64,000 bases of DNA from Microvirga sp052114605 (GCF_052114605.1 NZ_JBFRFB010000011.1:62001-126000); one strand, 5' to 3'. Shown: positions 34,921 through 44,232, counted from the first letter of the stretch. Made by a program: numbers and translations. The notes: a model not told the origin generated them from the sequence alone.

Positions 34921-37900
34921 TCAGAGAACCGGCAATGTGACGCTGCGCTCGAAGCCGCGCCCCGCCACCGCGCTGATCTGCGCGATCCGGAGATTCAGGA
35001 CGCTTTGAGGCGCGCCGAAATCGGCGAGTTCCTGCTCGGTGGAGTAGTGGGCAACGGGCTCGGTGCTGGCGATCCTGCGAACGACACCGGCACCTTTAAG
35101 AATATCGATCTCATAGCGTTCGATCTCCTCGCCGAGAGGAACATCGACCGCTTCCCAGTTGTCGCCCTCGCGGCGCGTCCGGCGTGTCCAGGAAATGCGC
35201 AACCCGTCCGCCTCACGGCGCAGGGATATGTGAACCGGGCTCATGGGCTTGAGCGCCTCGCGTCCGATGGTCGCCGCGATTTCCGCCATGGCGGGATCGG
35301 CATGATCGCGGCCCGACGGACCGATCCGGTAGCGCCAGGTCTGGCCCAGATCGGCGAGATCGCTGGAGAGAGGAACAACCGCCTCGTCCAACCGTACGAT
35401 GAGCGCGCCCGCCGGAACGCTGCGCGCCGCCTCCGGCTCCGTGCCCGCAAGGCCACGCAGGAAACGCGAAAGGCGATAGGTCCGCTCGCCGATCAGCTCC
35501 GCACGAGCGGCTGAGAGAATTTCCCATCGCCCGCCGCTTCCTTGGAGGGCAAAGAGGTTTCCGCCGGCAAGCGCTTCCTCGTCGTCGATGGAGCTTAGTG
35601 CCCCCGATGAAATCTCCACATCGAGAGACGCTCTCGCATCCCAGCGCCAGAGCGGTCCGGGTTGAAGTTCGGTTTTCGTCGTACCGATCACCGCCGGCAG
35701 ATCGAGAATGCGATGCGGCTTGTAGCTGGCGCCGTTGCCGGATCGCCAGACGGTGACCGCGCCCGGCCATGGATCGGCGGCGACGGCGATGTACTGCAAT
35801 CCCGCAGGATCACCGAGAGCGGCAGGCAGATCGAGAATGACCGCCTGCGGCTTTCCCGGCACCGGCGGCGGACGGCGCGGCGGACGCTCGATGGATGAAC
35901 CCGGCCGCTCGAACACGGCAGGCTCGACCGCGCGGGTGGTGACCTTGCGCGTCGGCCCGTCGGCGATCCGGATGACACGATGGAGTTTTGGACCGGCATC
36001 GGTTGGAAGCGAGATCACGTCTCCCGGCTCAAGCTCCACGCGACGGGAAGAGAGTTCGAATTCCGCCCCTTCCCGACCGGCCCAGAGATCCTGGAGCCAC
36101 GCATCGGCCAGACGCTGCGCCTCGCCACGGCGCGTGATCATGGCGCAATCGGTCCGCGCTTCACGGCGGCTCGCACCCGACAGGCGCCGCGACGCGACGG
36201 CGGCGCGGCGATAATCCATGTCGCCTTCCGTGTAGCCGATCTCCACCTGCTGCGGCAGCTCGGTCTCCTGCGAGCGAGTAAGTTTGAGCGAGGGCTCTCC
36301 TTCGCTCATGATGAGATCGCCCTTCGTGAGCTCGATGATCGCGCGGCCGCCGCGACCGCGCCATGCGATCCTTCCAGCGTTTGCAACCGCATCGACACCG
36401 AACAGCCGCATCAAGGGCTCGAGCGCGCCGCGCACCGACATGGGCCTGTCGATCACATAGCCGTCCATGAACCCATCGACGGGGATGGCACCGGGATCGC
36501 CCAGGCCGAAATCCTTACATACGGCGGCGATCAGCCGGTCGAGAGGCACGCCTTCGAGACGGCCCGTGATCCAATGCCCCGTCTCCCAGTTCGCCCCGTC
36601 TTTCCACACGGAATCGAAATCGGGAAAGGCCGGGAACGGTCTTGCGTCCCAGGCCCAGACATAGACGTGGCCGGGATCCACCATGCGCCCGCCATAGACA
36701 GGCGAGACCGGATTATAGGCTTCCGCAAATCCCCGCTGCGCGGGATCGAAGCGGGAGATGATCGCTTCCAGTGCACGGGCCTGCACGAGATCGTCGCGTA
36801 CGCCGCGAGAGAATGGCGGATAGGCCGATTCCGAAGATTTGGGATCGGGAAAGACATTAGGTCCATTGGGACCTTTATCGACAGCCGGAATGCCGATTTC
36901 GGTGAGCCAGATAGGCTTTGACTGAGGCCTCCAGGCTGTGGATCCAAGCTCAATGCCATTATGGCGCTCCACATGCGGATTCGACCACCAGGAGGCAAGA
37001 TCCTTGGCGCGGAACATCCATGGCTTGTTGTAGGCTCCATCGGTGATGGGCGTGCGCCTCTGGTCCGCGCGGTCAGCTGTGTTGGCATAGTACCAATCGA
37101 AGGCTTCGCCGCTGCCCAGGCGCTGGCGGAGATAGTCCACGTCGTAGACGCTGCGCCCCTCCTTCAGATCCGCGTGATCAGGAGAGTCGCGCCAATCTGA
37201 GATCGGCGGATAGTAATCGATGCCGACTGCATTAATATTGTCGTCGCCGAACAGCGTATCGAGAGGAAAGCGGACCTCGGAACCGGAGCCGAGCACATGA
37301 GACCCGTATTCCGTCCAGTCCGCCGCATAGACGAGCTTGGTGCTTGAACCGACGATCTCGCGAACGAGAGACGCCATCTGCCTCAACCTAGCGACAGCGG
37401 GGTATATTCCGGGTGAGGAACGCACACGGGTGAGCCCGACGAATTCGCTGCCGATAATGAACCCATGCACGCCGCCTGCACTCTTCGCGATATTCGCATA
37501 ATGAGTGATGAAAGTGCGATATCCGCCTGGCGTGCGAGTAAAAAACTGAGTGATCTGCGACGTTGCAGCACTCGTTCCATCCAGCGTCCCCGGACGACCT
37601 GGAGCAGGATCGCACGTAATGCGCCCGCGCCACGGGTAAGGCGCCTGCCCTGTTCCGCCATAGGGATCGGGCAGCGCATTGCCGGACGGAATATCCATCA
37701 TCACGAAGGGATAAAGCACCACGTCCAGCCCACGGCTCTTCAGCGCCTTGATGAGGCGGATCACGGTCTCGTCCGAAGGCGTGCCGCCGTAGGCAGGCGC
37801 ACCGTCCGCAAGCGAAACGGCATTGACCTGACTGCGCGTCAAGCCAGCCACGGACCACATATCTCCTTCCGTGGTCTTCGCCGCTACATCGACACGCGGC

Positions 37901-38790
37901 TCGATCTGGCATGAACCAGCGCGCAGATCATCGCCGAACCAGCTCACGACCAGCGAGACACGGTTCAGGTTAGGGCAGAGCGCCTGCAAGGCATCGAGCG
38001 AGGCCAGCACATCGGCGCCCCGCTTCCATTGATGCCGGTTCTCGGGCTTCGTCTTGCCGAGCGGGAGCACCTGAGTGATCGGAATGGTGTCGTAGCCGAA
38101 CTCGCTCGCACCGGGGATCAGGCAGACGGCGCGGATCATGCGGCTGAGGCCGTCAACCGGGCGAATGATCTCGAAGGAGAATTGCGGAACGCGGTTTCCG
38201 TAATCTTCGAGCGGCAGCCGCTCGAACACGACATAGGCCAGGCCGCGATAGGCCGGCGCGTGGGTGCTCCCCTCCTTCGCCACGATCAGCGGATCGGCGG
38301 CTTGCGTCTCCGAGCCGCGATGCACACGCATGGTGATCGTCGTGAGGTCGATCTCGCGGCCATCCGCCCAGACGCGGCGGATAAAGCCGATCTGCCCTTC
38401 GCACAGGCCGACCGCGAGATTGGCGAAATAGGAATATGTCGTGGTGGAGGTCTTAGGGCCTCCGCCCATGCCCTTGCCGCCCTGCGCGCCGGAACGCTCG
38501 ACCTTAGTGTTCGCGACCTCCAGGAGGCGCGTCGCCCAGATCAGCTGCCCGCCGATGCGCGCGCGGCCATAGATGCGTGGGATCGCTGCGCCCTCGCTGG
38601 AGGTCAGGCCGTCGATCTCCTTGAGGCGTGGCCCTTCTACGTATTTCGTGTTGTCGCCCCCGCTTAAAAGCGAATTGTCGATGGCAGCACCGGCAAGACC
38701 GCCGAGCACCCGCCCGGCCATCGCGCCAAGCGGACCCGCGACCATGCCGCCGACGACCGAGCCGACGGTTTGGAGAACGATTGTGGCCAT
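34921..38790 (-). CDS. GTA tail fibre/host-contact protein (g15, TIM-barrel type)
   Basis: 1289 aa, the size of RcGTA g15 (megatron). The Gly-rich N terminus (VGGMVAGPLGAMAGRVLGGL) is typical. A GTA TIM-barrel-like domain (about 400-720) contains LVYAADWTEYG and WLTEIGIPAVDKGPNGPNVF, resembling a glycosidase fold. A phage-tail domain follows, and then fibronectin-like C-terminal beta domains. It forms the baseplate needle and fibres and is thought to contact the recipient cell. The start at 38790 gives the family N terminus, five bases after g14. Confidence 0.92.
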   Translation of the reverse strand: MATIVLQTVGSVVGGMVAGPLGAMAGRVLGGLAGAAIDNSLLSGGDNTKYVEGPRLKEIDGLTSSEGAAIPRIYGRARIGGQLIWATRLLEVANTKVERSGAQGGKGMGGGPKTSTTTYSYFANLAVGLCEGQIGFIRRVWADGREIDLTTITMRVHRGSETQAADPLIVAKEGSTHAPAYRGLAYVVFERLPLEDYGNRVPQFSFEIIRPVDGLSRMIRAVCLIPGASEFGYDTIPITQVLPLGKTKPENRHQWKRGADVLASLDALQALCPNLNRVSLVVSWFGDDLRAGSCQIEPRVDVAAKTTEGDMWSVAGLTRSQVNAVSLADGAPAYGGTPSDETVIRLIKALKSRGLDVVLYPFVMMDIPSGNALPDPYGGTGQAPYPWRGRITCDPAPGRPGTLDGTSAATSQITQFFTRTPGGYRTFITHYANIAKSAGGVHGFIIGSEFVGLTRVRSSPGIYPAVARLRQMASLVREIVGSSTKLVYAADWTEYGSHVLGSGSEVRFPLDTLFGDDNINAVGIDYYPPISDWRDSPDHADLKEGRSVYDVDYLRQRLGSGEAFDWYYANTADRADQRRTPITDGAYNKPWMFRAKDLASWWSNPHVERHNGIELGSTAWRPQSKPIWLTEIGIPAVDKGPNGPNVFPDPKSSESAYPPFSRGVRDDLVQARALEAIISRFDPAQRGFAEAYNPVSPVYGGRMVDPGHVYVWAWDARPFPAFPDFDSVWKDGANWETGHWITGRLEGVPLDRLIAAVCKDFGLGDPGAIPVDGFMDGYVIDRPMSVRGALEPLMRLFGVDAVANAGRIAWRGRGGRAIIELTKGDLIMSEGEPSLKLTRSQETELPQQVEIGYTEGDMDYRRAAVASRRLSGASRREARTDCAMITRRGEAQRLADAWLQDLWAGREGAEFELSSRRVELEPGDVISLPTDAGPKLHRVIRIADGPTRKVTTRAVEPAVFERPGSSIERPPRRPPPVPGKPQAVILDLPAALGDPAGLQYIAVAADPWPGAVTVWRSGNGASYKPHRILDLPAVIGTTKTELQPGPLWRWDARASLDVEISSGALSSIDDEEALAGGNLFALQGSGGRWEILSAARAELIGERTYRLSRFLRGLAGTEPEAARSVPAGALIVRLDEAVVPLSSDLADLGQTWRYRIGPSGRDHADPAMAEIAATIGREALKPMSPVHISLRREADGLRISWTRRTRREGDNWEAVDVPLGEEIERYEIDILKGAGVVRRIASTEPVAHYSTEQELADFGAPQSVLNLRIAQISAVAGRGFERSVTLPVL

Positions 38791-38795
38791 GTTGA

Positions 38796-39215
38796 TTATT
38801 CCGGAAAGCGAAAAGCGTAGGCGAGATGCCGACGCCACCAGGGATGGAACGCCACCTCGGTGACGCAGGCGCCGTCATGGGCGTGAATCATGGCGCCGGG
38901 CGATGTCGCGATGGCGCAATGCTTTGCGGGCATGGTGTCACGCCAGCGAAACAGCAGCACGTCGCCCGGCTCGAAGGATTCGAGATCGACCTCGACGAGA
39001 TACTTTCGCGCAGCGGCAAGGAGCGTATCGGCACCGGCCTCTGCCCAATCGGGCGAATAAGGCGGCGGCAATTCGGGCTCCGAACCCATCACGCTTTTCC
39101 AGACCCCACGCAGCAGCCCCAGGCAATCGCAGCCGACGCCCTTGAGAGAGGCCTGATGCTGATAGGGTGTTCCGATCCAGGAGCGCGCCTCTTCGATAAT
39201 CGCAGCCCGCCTCAC
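38796..39215 (-). CDS. GTA NlpC/P60 cell-wall peptidase (g14)
   Basis: 139 aa. GVGCDCLGLLRGVW holds the catalytic Cys31, and AKHCAIA the His99; a further His lies in MIHAHDG. The enzyme is thought to cut recipient peptidoglycan at the tail tip. It starts with GTG whose GTGA overlaps the g13 stop. A longer upstream reading lies inside g13. Confidence 0.9.
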   Translation of the reverse strand: MRRAAIIEEARSWIGTPYQHQASLKGVGCDCLGLLRGVWKSVMGSEPELPPPYSPDWAEAGADTLLAAARKYLVEVDLESFEPGDVLLFRWRDTMPAKHCAIATSPGAMIHAHDGACVTEVAFHPWWRRHLAYAFRFPE

Positions 39216-40102
39216 TTGAAGAAGCTCCCGCCATCGAGGCCGGGCTCGCCCTGCTGCGGCATGCGGATGATGAAATCGTTGCCGGGCATGTGCGGAAAGC
39301 CTCGGAAGTTCACGATATTGTTGAACTTCCTGCGGCACATGCCGTGGGTCTTGTCGCAACCTGCGGTGACGCGAAACGTATCACCGACCTTGATCGCTTG
39401 CGGGGCCCGCTGCCACAGGTCGAACTCGTCCACGCCGTTGATGGCGCGATGTACCTTGATCTCGACAGAGAGACCCGCATTGTCGCCGGTGAGCCACGTA
39501 AGCTTGCCTCCTGTGCACCAATTATCCGCGAAGCCGATATCAGAAGCCACGATGCCGAGAGCGCCATCGGTGCGCGTAACGGTGCCGGTATCGGCATAGG
39601 CCGTGGACGACAGATTCACCCCGCATTTGGCATCGCCCAGATCGGCGGAGCACGTGGCGCGAAACAGCCGCCCCCGCTCCTCGTCGAGGCGGTGCATGAC
39701 GCCACGCAGCTCCGCAACGAAGCTGCCATCCGCACGGCGGATCTCGCCGATGGAGCCGATGTCGAGCAACAGCCGCTCCTCCACATTGCTCCAGTTCACG
39801 AGCCATGTTTCCACACTGGCATCGTCGTAGCGGCCCGAGGAAATGTCGTCCTCCGTCAGCCCAGCCGACATGAGCGCGCCTGCCACCTCCCCGCCGCCGA
39901 CCGCGAAGCCGAGTTCGGCTGTCGCTTCCGCCGCCTCGAGCCCGGAGCGGGCGGTGAAGATTGTGCCGCCGAAGGCAAGGTCGCGGTCGTGATCGGTGAA
40001 GCCGAAGGTGTGCCCGTCCTGCCGGATCAGCTTCCAGCAATGACACAAGGTCGTCGTCCCCTCCGCCATATGGGCGGCGAAGTTCAAGGGTATGCTGCGC
40101 AT
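39212..40102 (-). CDS. GTA tail hub protein (g13, DUF2163/TIGR02218)
   Basis: 296 aa. N-terminal DUF2163 (LCHCWKLIRQDGHTFGFTDH) and the C-terminal BR0599-type domain ending TAGCDKTHGMCRRKFNN. Cys151, Cys160, Cys249 and Cys256 are placed like the four ligands of the iron-sulfur cluster reported for the RcGTA hub. It joins the tail tube end to the fibre protein. ATG at 40102 is the family start. The 179 bp before it hold a repeat, not a gene. Confidence 0.92.
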   Translation of the reverse strand: MRSIPLNFAAHMAEGTTTLCHCWKLIRQDGHTFGFTDHDRDLAFGGTIFTARSGLEAAEATAELGFAVGGGEVAGALMSAGLTEDDISSGRYDDASVETWLVNWSNVEERLLLDIGSIGEIRRADGSFVAELRGVMHRLDEERGRLFRATCSADLGDAKCGVNLSSTAYADTGTVTRTDGALGIVASDIGFADNWCTGGKLTWLTGDNAGLSVEIKVHRAINGVDEFDLWQRAPQAIKVGDTFRVTAGCDKTHGMCRRKFNNIVNFRGFPHMPGNDFIIRMPQQGEPGLDGGSFFK

Positions 40103-40151
40103 GATGATCTCAAGTTGCGGTGCCGGTTCGGGGGCGAAAGCTAACCTCTCG

Positions 40152-40272
40152 ATGTCATGGCCGGGCTTGTCCCGGCCATGACATCGTAATAGTGCGGCTG
40201 CGTTGCAATCGGGATCACCGGCACAAGGCCGGTGATGACGTGAAAAAGCATCCTTCCCAGCCCGGATGACAC
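40152..40272. repeat. composite palindromic repeat, copy C1
   Basis: Two palindromes: GTCATGGCCGGG...CCCGGCCATGAC (40,154-40,182) and a 32-bp unit from 40,208 to 40,239 reading ATCGGGATCACCGGCACAAG and so on to GATGAC. A terminal CCCGGATGACAC follows. The same two palindromes occur in inverted orientation at 47,031-47,165, and the 32-bp unit matches exactly. It separates g12 from g13, which are adjacent in RcGTA. Confidence 0.85.
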
Positions 40273-40281
40273 TGTAAGTTT

Positions 40282-40920
40282 TCAGGGAACGATTTCGATC
40301 AGCGGGATCTGCGGGATCGCGCCGGCTTCGAAGGCGGAGAGATCGATGTCGAGTTCGTCCGTGTCGAAGCGGACCGGGACGTCGAAGGCGTAGCCCGCCG
40401 TGATTACTGCTCCACCGTTCGGCGGCACCGAGAACGTCACTAGGCCTGTCGCGGGGTCGCAATTGAACGCTGAGCCCACCGCCTGTTCGATGCCATTGAC
40501 CGCCACCCTGACAGACCCGCCGACAGGCTTGGCGATGGTGCGCAGATAAGGTGCGAAGGACGAGCCGTAGGTTTTCACCAGCTGGAACTCCCGCCGCGCG
40601 CCGTCTCCCGTTCCGATCCGCTGGTCCATGGGCGTCGGCTCCTTCGAGGGTTGGCCTGATCGCCAGTCGGTCCTGTCGCGGAAGCGGAAGCCGTAGAGCT
40701 TGCCGCGCCGCTCCTCGAAGAACACGATGACCGCATGCAGGGCATCGATGGTTCTGACACCCAGGCCCGCATCGTAGCGGCGGCGGGATTGCGCCCAGCG
40801 GCTGTTGCGATGCTCGCGGCCTGAGGCGAGCGTGACGATATCGGTCCGCCGCACCGGCCCACCCCGACTGCCGAGGCTGACGTCGAGGGGAAAGCGGACC
40901 TCATGGAAATCGGATGCCAT
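40282..40920 (-). CDS. GTA distal tail protein (g12, DUF2460/TIGR02217)
   Basis: 212 aa. FHEVRFPLDVSLGSRGGPVR, a DIVTLASGREHRNSRWAQSR-type stretch and the FRFRDRTDW element are the DUF2460 signature. This protein forms the ring between tail tube and hub. Start at 40920 with GAGAG upstream. Separated from g13 by repeat C1 and from g11 by a plus-strand gene. Confidence 0.93.
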   Translation of the reverse strand: MASDFHEVRFPLDVSLGSRGGPVRRTDIVTLASGREHRNSRWAQSRRRYDAGLGVRTIDALHAVIVFFEERRGKLYGFRFRDRTDWRSGQPSKEPTPMDQRIGTGDGARREFQLVKTYGSSFAPYLRTIAKPVGGSVRVAVNGIEQAVGSAFNCDPATGLVTFSVPPNGGAVITAGYAFDVPVRFDTDELDIDLSAFEAGAIPQIPLIEIVP

Positions 40921-41003
40921 GATCCATCTCTCATTCTTGAAACGAAAAAAGTGGGGGTGGCGTTGTCGTCCTGACAAAACGTCAGACAAGGAGACGGCAG
41001 GCG

Positions 41004-41249
41004 ATGAGCAATGCTCCCAACGACCTTTCCCAGGATTTCCCGGATAAGGTCGACCGCATCCATCAATTGAAGACGAGCAATAACCGTTTCGCGCGGCTCT
41101 ACGACGAGTACAACGAGCTGAACCGCACCATTCACCGCATCGAGACGCGGGTGGAGCCTCAATCGGATGAGGCCGAAGAAGAACTCAAGCGCCGCCGCCT
41201 GCAGATCAAGGACGAGATCATGGCGATGCTCGACGGCGAGGACGCATAA
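41004..41249 (+). CDS. DUF465 (YdcH-like) coiled-coil protein, 81 aa
   Basis: LKTSNNRFARLYDEYNELNR and the following RIE..VEPQSDEAEEELKRRRLQIKDEI helix give the DUF465 pattern of a short antiparallel coiled coil. AAGGAGA lies ten bases before the ATG. It runs against the GTA genes, sits between g12 (divergent, 83 bp) and g11 (convergent, 4 bp), and is not part of RcGTA. DUF465 proteins are widespread housekeeping proteins of unknown function. Confidence 0.85.
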   Translation: MSNAPNDLSQDFPDKVDRIHQLKTSNNRFARLYDEYNELNRTIHRIETRVEPQSDEAEEELKRRRLQIKDEIMAMLDGEDA

Positions 41250-41253
41250 AAGT

Positions 41254-41952
41254 CTACATGCCGCGCTGGCCCCGCGCGACGGCCCGCGCCAGCGCGGCGG
41301 AAACCTGCGCCTCGGACCGGCGGAAGCTCTCCGCATCCGGCGTCGAGATATTGACAGTGATCGCCGCAGTTTGCCCGCCACCTCCCGAGCGAACGCCGAG
41401 CTTGCCATCCGGCCCGCGAGCCAGCGGCATCACGGCCTCCGCGCCCCTCTCGCCCATGACGCCGAGGCCGCGCCCAAGCGGAAAGTAAGTCGGCGCACCG
41501 ACCACGCCGCCTTGCGCGAACGGCATCACCATGCCGCGCGAGAACACGCCACCCTTGGCGAAAGGCGTGGCGGCAGCGCCGCCACCTCCTCCGCCGAAGA
41601 GGGAGCCGACGATCGAGCCGAGCCCCTTGAAGAGCCCGCCGAGCAGCCCTCCACCATCCATCGGCAGAGAGCTGCCCACTGCACCTACGGTCATGCTCTT
41701 GATGCTTTGGCTCAAGGCCATCTGAAGCGGCGCCAGGGCCAGACGTAACCCTGTTTCCACAAGAGACTCGCGCATCTTCTTGAAAACATCATCAAGCTTC
41801 TTGCCCTCGGCGATGTTCTTCGCGAAAGCATTGGACAAAGAGTCACCGAATTTATCGGAGAGCCCGATGAGGGTATTGAGCTGGCGTTCTCTATCCTTTT
41901 CCCAATCTGATTTGGGATTATTAGTGCCAGGTTTTTGGTCATCGCCAGCCAT
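41254..41952 (-). CDS. GTA tail tape measure protein (g11)
   Basis: 232 aa, close to the 219 aa RcGTA protein that sets its short tail. LALAPLQMALSQSIKSMTVG, Gly-rich LLGGLFKGLGSIVGSLFGGG, then FAKGGVFSRGMVMPFAQGGV and MGERGAEAVMPLARGPDGKL are the tape-measure C-terminal hallmarks. The first 65 residues (DQKPGTNNPKSDWEKDRERQ onward) are Lys/Asn/Asp-rich and encoded by lower G+C DNA than the rest, so the N terminus may have been replaced. The ATG abuts a plus-strand lipoprotein gene. Confidence 0.85.
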   Translation of the reverse strand: MAGDDQKPGTNNPKSDWEKDRERQLNTLIGLSDKFGDSLSNAFAKNIAEGKKLDDVFKKMRESLVETGLRLALAPLQMALSQSIKSMTVGAVGSSLPMDGGGLLGGLFKGLGSIVGSLFGGGGGGAAATPFAKGGVFSRGMVMPFAQGGVVGAPTYFPLGRGLGVMGERGAEAVMPLARGPDGKLGVRSGGGGQTAAITVNISTPDAESFRRSEAQVSAALARAVARGQRGM

Positions 41953-41974
41953 AAAGGCAGTCCTTTATATATTT

Positions 41975-42235
41975 TTGTTACCATTACTTGGATTGACAGC
42001 CTGCAACACGAAGCCAGCACCAGATTTGGTCTTCAATTCGGAAGACTTATCGAAAAAGGAATTTTCCCGAGCGGAGGCAGAGTGCAATTTGGAGGCCGAG
42101 AAAGCCGCTATGCTAGCTTCGAACAGCGTAACTGCAGGCGAACGCTGGAGAAAGATTTTCATCCTCTGCATGGAGGCGAAAGGGACCCTGTTTGTGGGGA
42201 CCGCTGACCAAATGCCGTCAAACGCTAAATCCTAA
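41975..42235 (+). CDS. lipoprotein-like small protein, paralogue 1, start unclear
   Basis: The frame encodes a hydrophobic run and a lipobox (LPLLGLTAC), then about 77 residues. No ATG fits. TTG at 41975 is the best available start; ATA codons lie at 41951 and 41969. The core (AEAECNLEAEKAAMLAS and ERWRKIFILCMEAKGTLFVG) resembles the next gene, where the core is EAEKATASAD and ARRIFKMCAELKGATFAG. The 5' end touches the g11 start, so the true start may have been lost. Function unknown. Confidence 0.5.
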   Translation: MLPLLGLTACNTKPAPDLVFNSEDLSKKEFSRAEAECNLEAEKAAMLASNSVTAGERWRKIFILCMEAKGTLFVGTADQMPSNAKS

Positions 42236-42246
42236 CGGATCATACA

Positions 42247-42681
42247 ATGACCCTTCGCCCAATCGTCGCCATTACGCTGCTTATCCCAGTCATTGGACTT
42301 AGCGCGTGCATGACTCCACCTCCGACAAGAAGCATCTACAAGACCCCTGGGATGAGCGATGCAGAATGGAGCCGCATTAGGGATGAGTGCTGGTACGAGG
42401 CAGAGAAGGCAACAGCTTCTGCCGATCCAATGACGGCTATTTCCTATACAGCGCGACGTATTTTCAAGATGTGCGCAGAGCTAAAGGGCGCAACATTCGC
42501 TGGTAGGGTCACGATGCCTAATGAGCAATGGGATCGGATCGACACTCTCTGCAAGGAGGAGGCAACTAACGCTGTTGCAGGGCAACCTCCATCACGCGCG
42601 AGAGACGAACGAAAAGAAGACTTAGAGATCGAATGCGCCAAGCGGAATGGCGCAGTGTTTCAACAGTCGCTCTATCCCTGA
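42247..42681 (+). CDS. lipoprotein, paralogue 2, 144 aa
   Basis: Signal peptide with lipobox IGLSAC (Cys21) followed by MTPPPT. Two copies of a cysteine-containing helical module are visible: RDECWYEAEKA...RIFKMCAELKGATFAG, then DTLCKEEATNA...LEIECAKRNGAVFQ. Only the first module is shared with paralogue 1. Codon use is less G+C-rich than in the GTA genes. It runs against the GTA operon between g10.1 and g11. Unknown function; probably membrane-tethered in the periplasm. Confidence 0.75.
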   Translation: MTLRPIVAITLLIPVIGLSACMTPPPTRSIYKTPGMSDAEWSRIRDECWYEAEKATASADPMTAISYTARRIFKMCAELKGATFAGRVTMPNEQWDRIDTLCKEEATNAVAGQPPSRARDERKEDLEIECAKRNGAVFQQSLYP

Positions 42682-42784
42682 AAAATGCCGTAAAATTGAA
42701 GTGCAGAACCCATCTGGCCCGAAACATGCAGACGAATGATGATTGTCGGAGATAGCTCTCCGACAATTGCATTAGGGGCGCAAA

Positions 42785-43012
42785 TTATAACCCCTTGTCA
42801 TCCGGAAAAGCCTCCATCATCCGCCGCAGATCGCTGCTGACCACCGGCTCCATTCCTCGCCCGCCGGTCAGCCCTTCCCAGGCAGCGATCAGCTCGCGCG
42901 GGGTTGCGCGCCAGAGCTGATCGGGGCTCCACCGCAGAACACTCAAACCCAGCATCATCACGTCGTCCCAGGGAAATATCTCGTTCCGTGGAAGGGCGTG
43001 CTGCTCGCTCAA
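42785..43012 (-). CDS. GTA tail assembly chaperone-type protein (g10.1, TIGR02216)
   Basis: 75 aa. FPWDDVMMLGLSVLRWSPDQ, then WRATPRELIAAWEG, is the TIGR02216/rcc01693 signature. It starts at TTG in a TTGA overlap with the g10 stop, as small coupled tail chaperones often do. In RcGTA this gene precedes the tape measure directly; here two lipoprotein genes intervene. Confidence 0.9.
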   Translation of the reverse strand: MSEQHALPRNEIFPWDDVMMLGLSVLRWSPDQLWRATPRELIAAWEGLTGGRGMEPVVSSDLRRMMEAFPDDKGL

Positions 43013-43356
43013 GCGCCCTGCGGCTGCGGAGGGTTTGGGGCAGATGCCTCGGCGCCGAAGGTGATCATGAGAACATCGGCGATGGCCGTTGCCACCGGCT
43101 CAATCCCGTCCGGCAGGGCGAAGCTCGCCACCTCCGCATCGCTCACATCGTGACCGCCGCCGCGCAGGGCGACCGCGAGAAGCCTTAAGATGTCGCGGCT
43201 CGACAGGCGGCCGGTACCGAAGCGTTCGGCAAGCGCCATGAGATCGTCCACGCCGAAAGCATCCTCGAGCTCGGCGAGAGCGCCGAGCGTGAGGCATAAG
43301 GTGTAGCGCTTATCGCCCAATTGTAGCGGAACCTCGCCGCGTCGTCTGTTCGCCAT
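43009..43356 (-). CDS. GTA protein g10 (tail assembly)
   Basis: 115 aa. GEVPLQLGDKRYTLCLTLGA then LAELEDAFGVDDLMALAERF is the GTA-gp10 pattern; it is a cytoplasmic tail-assembly partner by position. ATG at 43356 has GGAGG close upstream; a GTG at 43371 overlapping the g9 stop is the alternative. Confidence 0.88.
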   Translation of the reverse strand: MANRRRGEVPLQLGDKRYTLCLTLGALAELEDAFGVDDLMALAERFGTGRLSSRDILRLLAVALRGGGHDVSDAEVASFALPDGIEPVATAIADVLMITFGAEASAPNPPQPQGA

Positions 43357-43367
43357 GGCTCCCTCCG

Positions 43368-43778
43368 TCACAGCGCCACGAAGGTCATGGGGCCTGCGGA
43401 TTCGAACGACATCTCGAATGTCACCTCGCCCGCATGGTCGCCGCGATATTCCAGGCTCGTGATCTGGAACGGGCCTTCGATGCGGCCGAAATCGGGAATG
43501 ATGATCTGATAGGTTTGAATATCGCCGTCGAAGAAGACCTGGCGGATGCGCGCATCCGAGGCTTCGTCCTTGAACACGCCGGAACCGGTGATGCCCGCGC
43601 GGCGCACGCCGACACCGGCCAAAAGCTCACGCCAGCGCCCGGCGGATTCCGCGTTGGTGACATCGACAGTCTCGGTATTGAAAGCGATCTGGCGCGTGCG
43701 CAGGCCCGCCACCGTCACAAATCCGGTTCCGCCGTCACTGATCTTGACGAGCAGATCCTTGCCCTTTTGAGCAGGCAT
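43368..43778 (-). CDS. GTA major tail tube protein (g9, TP901-1 family)
   Basis: 136 aa. GKDLLVKISDGGTGFVTVAG, TRQIAFNTETVDVTNAES, GRWRELLAGVGVRRAGITGS and a C-terminal YRGDHAGEVTFEMSFESAGP are the TP901-1 major tail family. It forms the tube through which DNA passes. AAGGAA precedes the ATG. Confidence 0.93.
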   Translation of the reverse strand: MPAQKGKDLLVKISDGGTGFVTVAGLRTRQIAFNTETVDVTNAESAGRWRELLAGVGVRRAGITGSGVFKDEASDARIRQVFFDGDIQTYQIIIPDFGRIEGPFQITSLEYRGDHAGEVTFEMSFESAGPMTFVAL

Positions 43779-43821
43779 GAAGCAATTCCTTTGATGATGT
43801 TTAAAATGTTGGCTGCGGCGC

Positions 43822-44232
43822 TCACACCACCTCCGTCACCGCGCGAAAGCGAACGGTGACGGAGGTGAGTTGCGTGTCCTTGTCGCGTGTGGAGGCGATC
43901 TCCGTCATGCGCAGGTTCACGAGGCGGTGCCCATCGAGGCTGAGCGGCGCGTCGTCGAGCAAGGCGGTAAATCGCTCCGCGACGGAGAGACCCGCACGCA
44001 CGCTCCCGCGCGCGCACCAGACAACGAGGCTCAAATCCTGCTCGTGGCCGCGATCGGTATCGGTCGACCAATCTTCCGCCGTTACATCGCCGAACAGGGC
44101 ATAAACCGGCTCGATGTTGCGTGGCGGCTCGTCGTAGAGGCGAAGCGTGCCACCCATGAGAGTTATCAGCTCCGCATCGCCCGACGCCTCGTCGATGATG
44201 GCGCGGCGAAGCGCGAGGATCGGGCTCGTCAT
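43822..44232 (-). CDS. GTA tail terminator (g8, DUF3168)
   Basis: 136 aa. PILALRRAIIDEASGDAELI, DEPPRNIEPVYALFGDVTAE and GHRLVNLRMTEIASTRDKDT follow DUF3168. It caps the tail tube for joining to the head. The ATGA overlap with g7 fixes the start at 44232. Confidence 0.9.
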   Translation of the reverse strand: MTSPILALRRAIIDEASGDAELITLMGGTLRLYDEPPRNIEPVYALFGDVTAEDWSTDTDRGHEQDLSLVVWCARGSVRAGLSVAERFTALLDDAPLSLDGHRLVNLRMTEIASTRDKDTQLTSVTVRFRAVTEVV

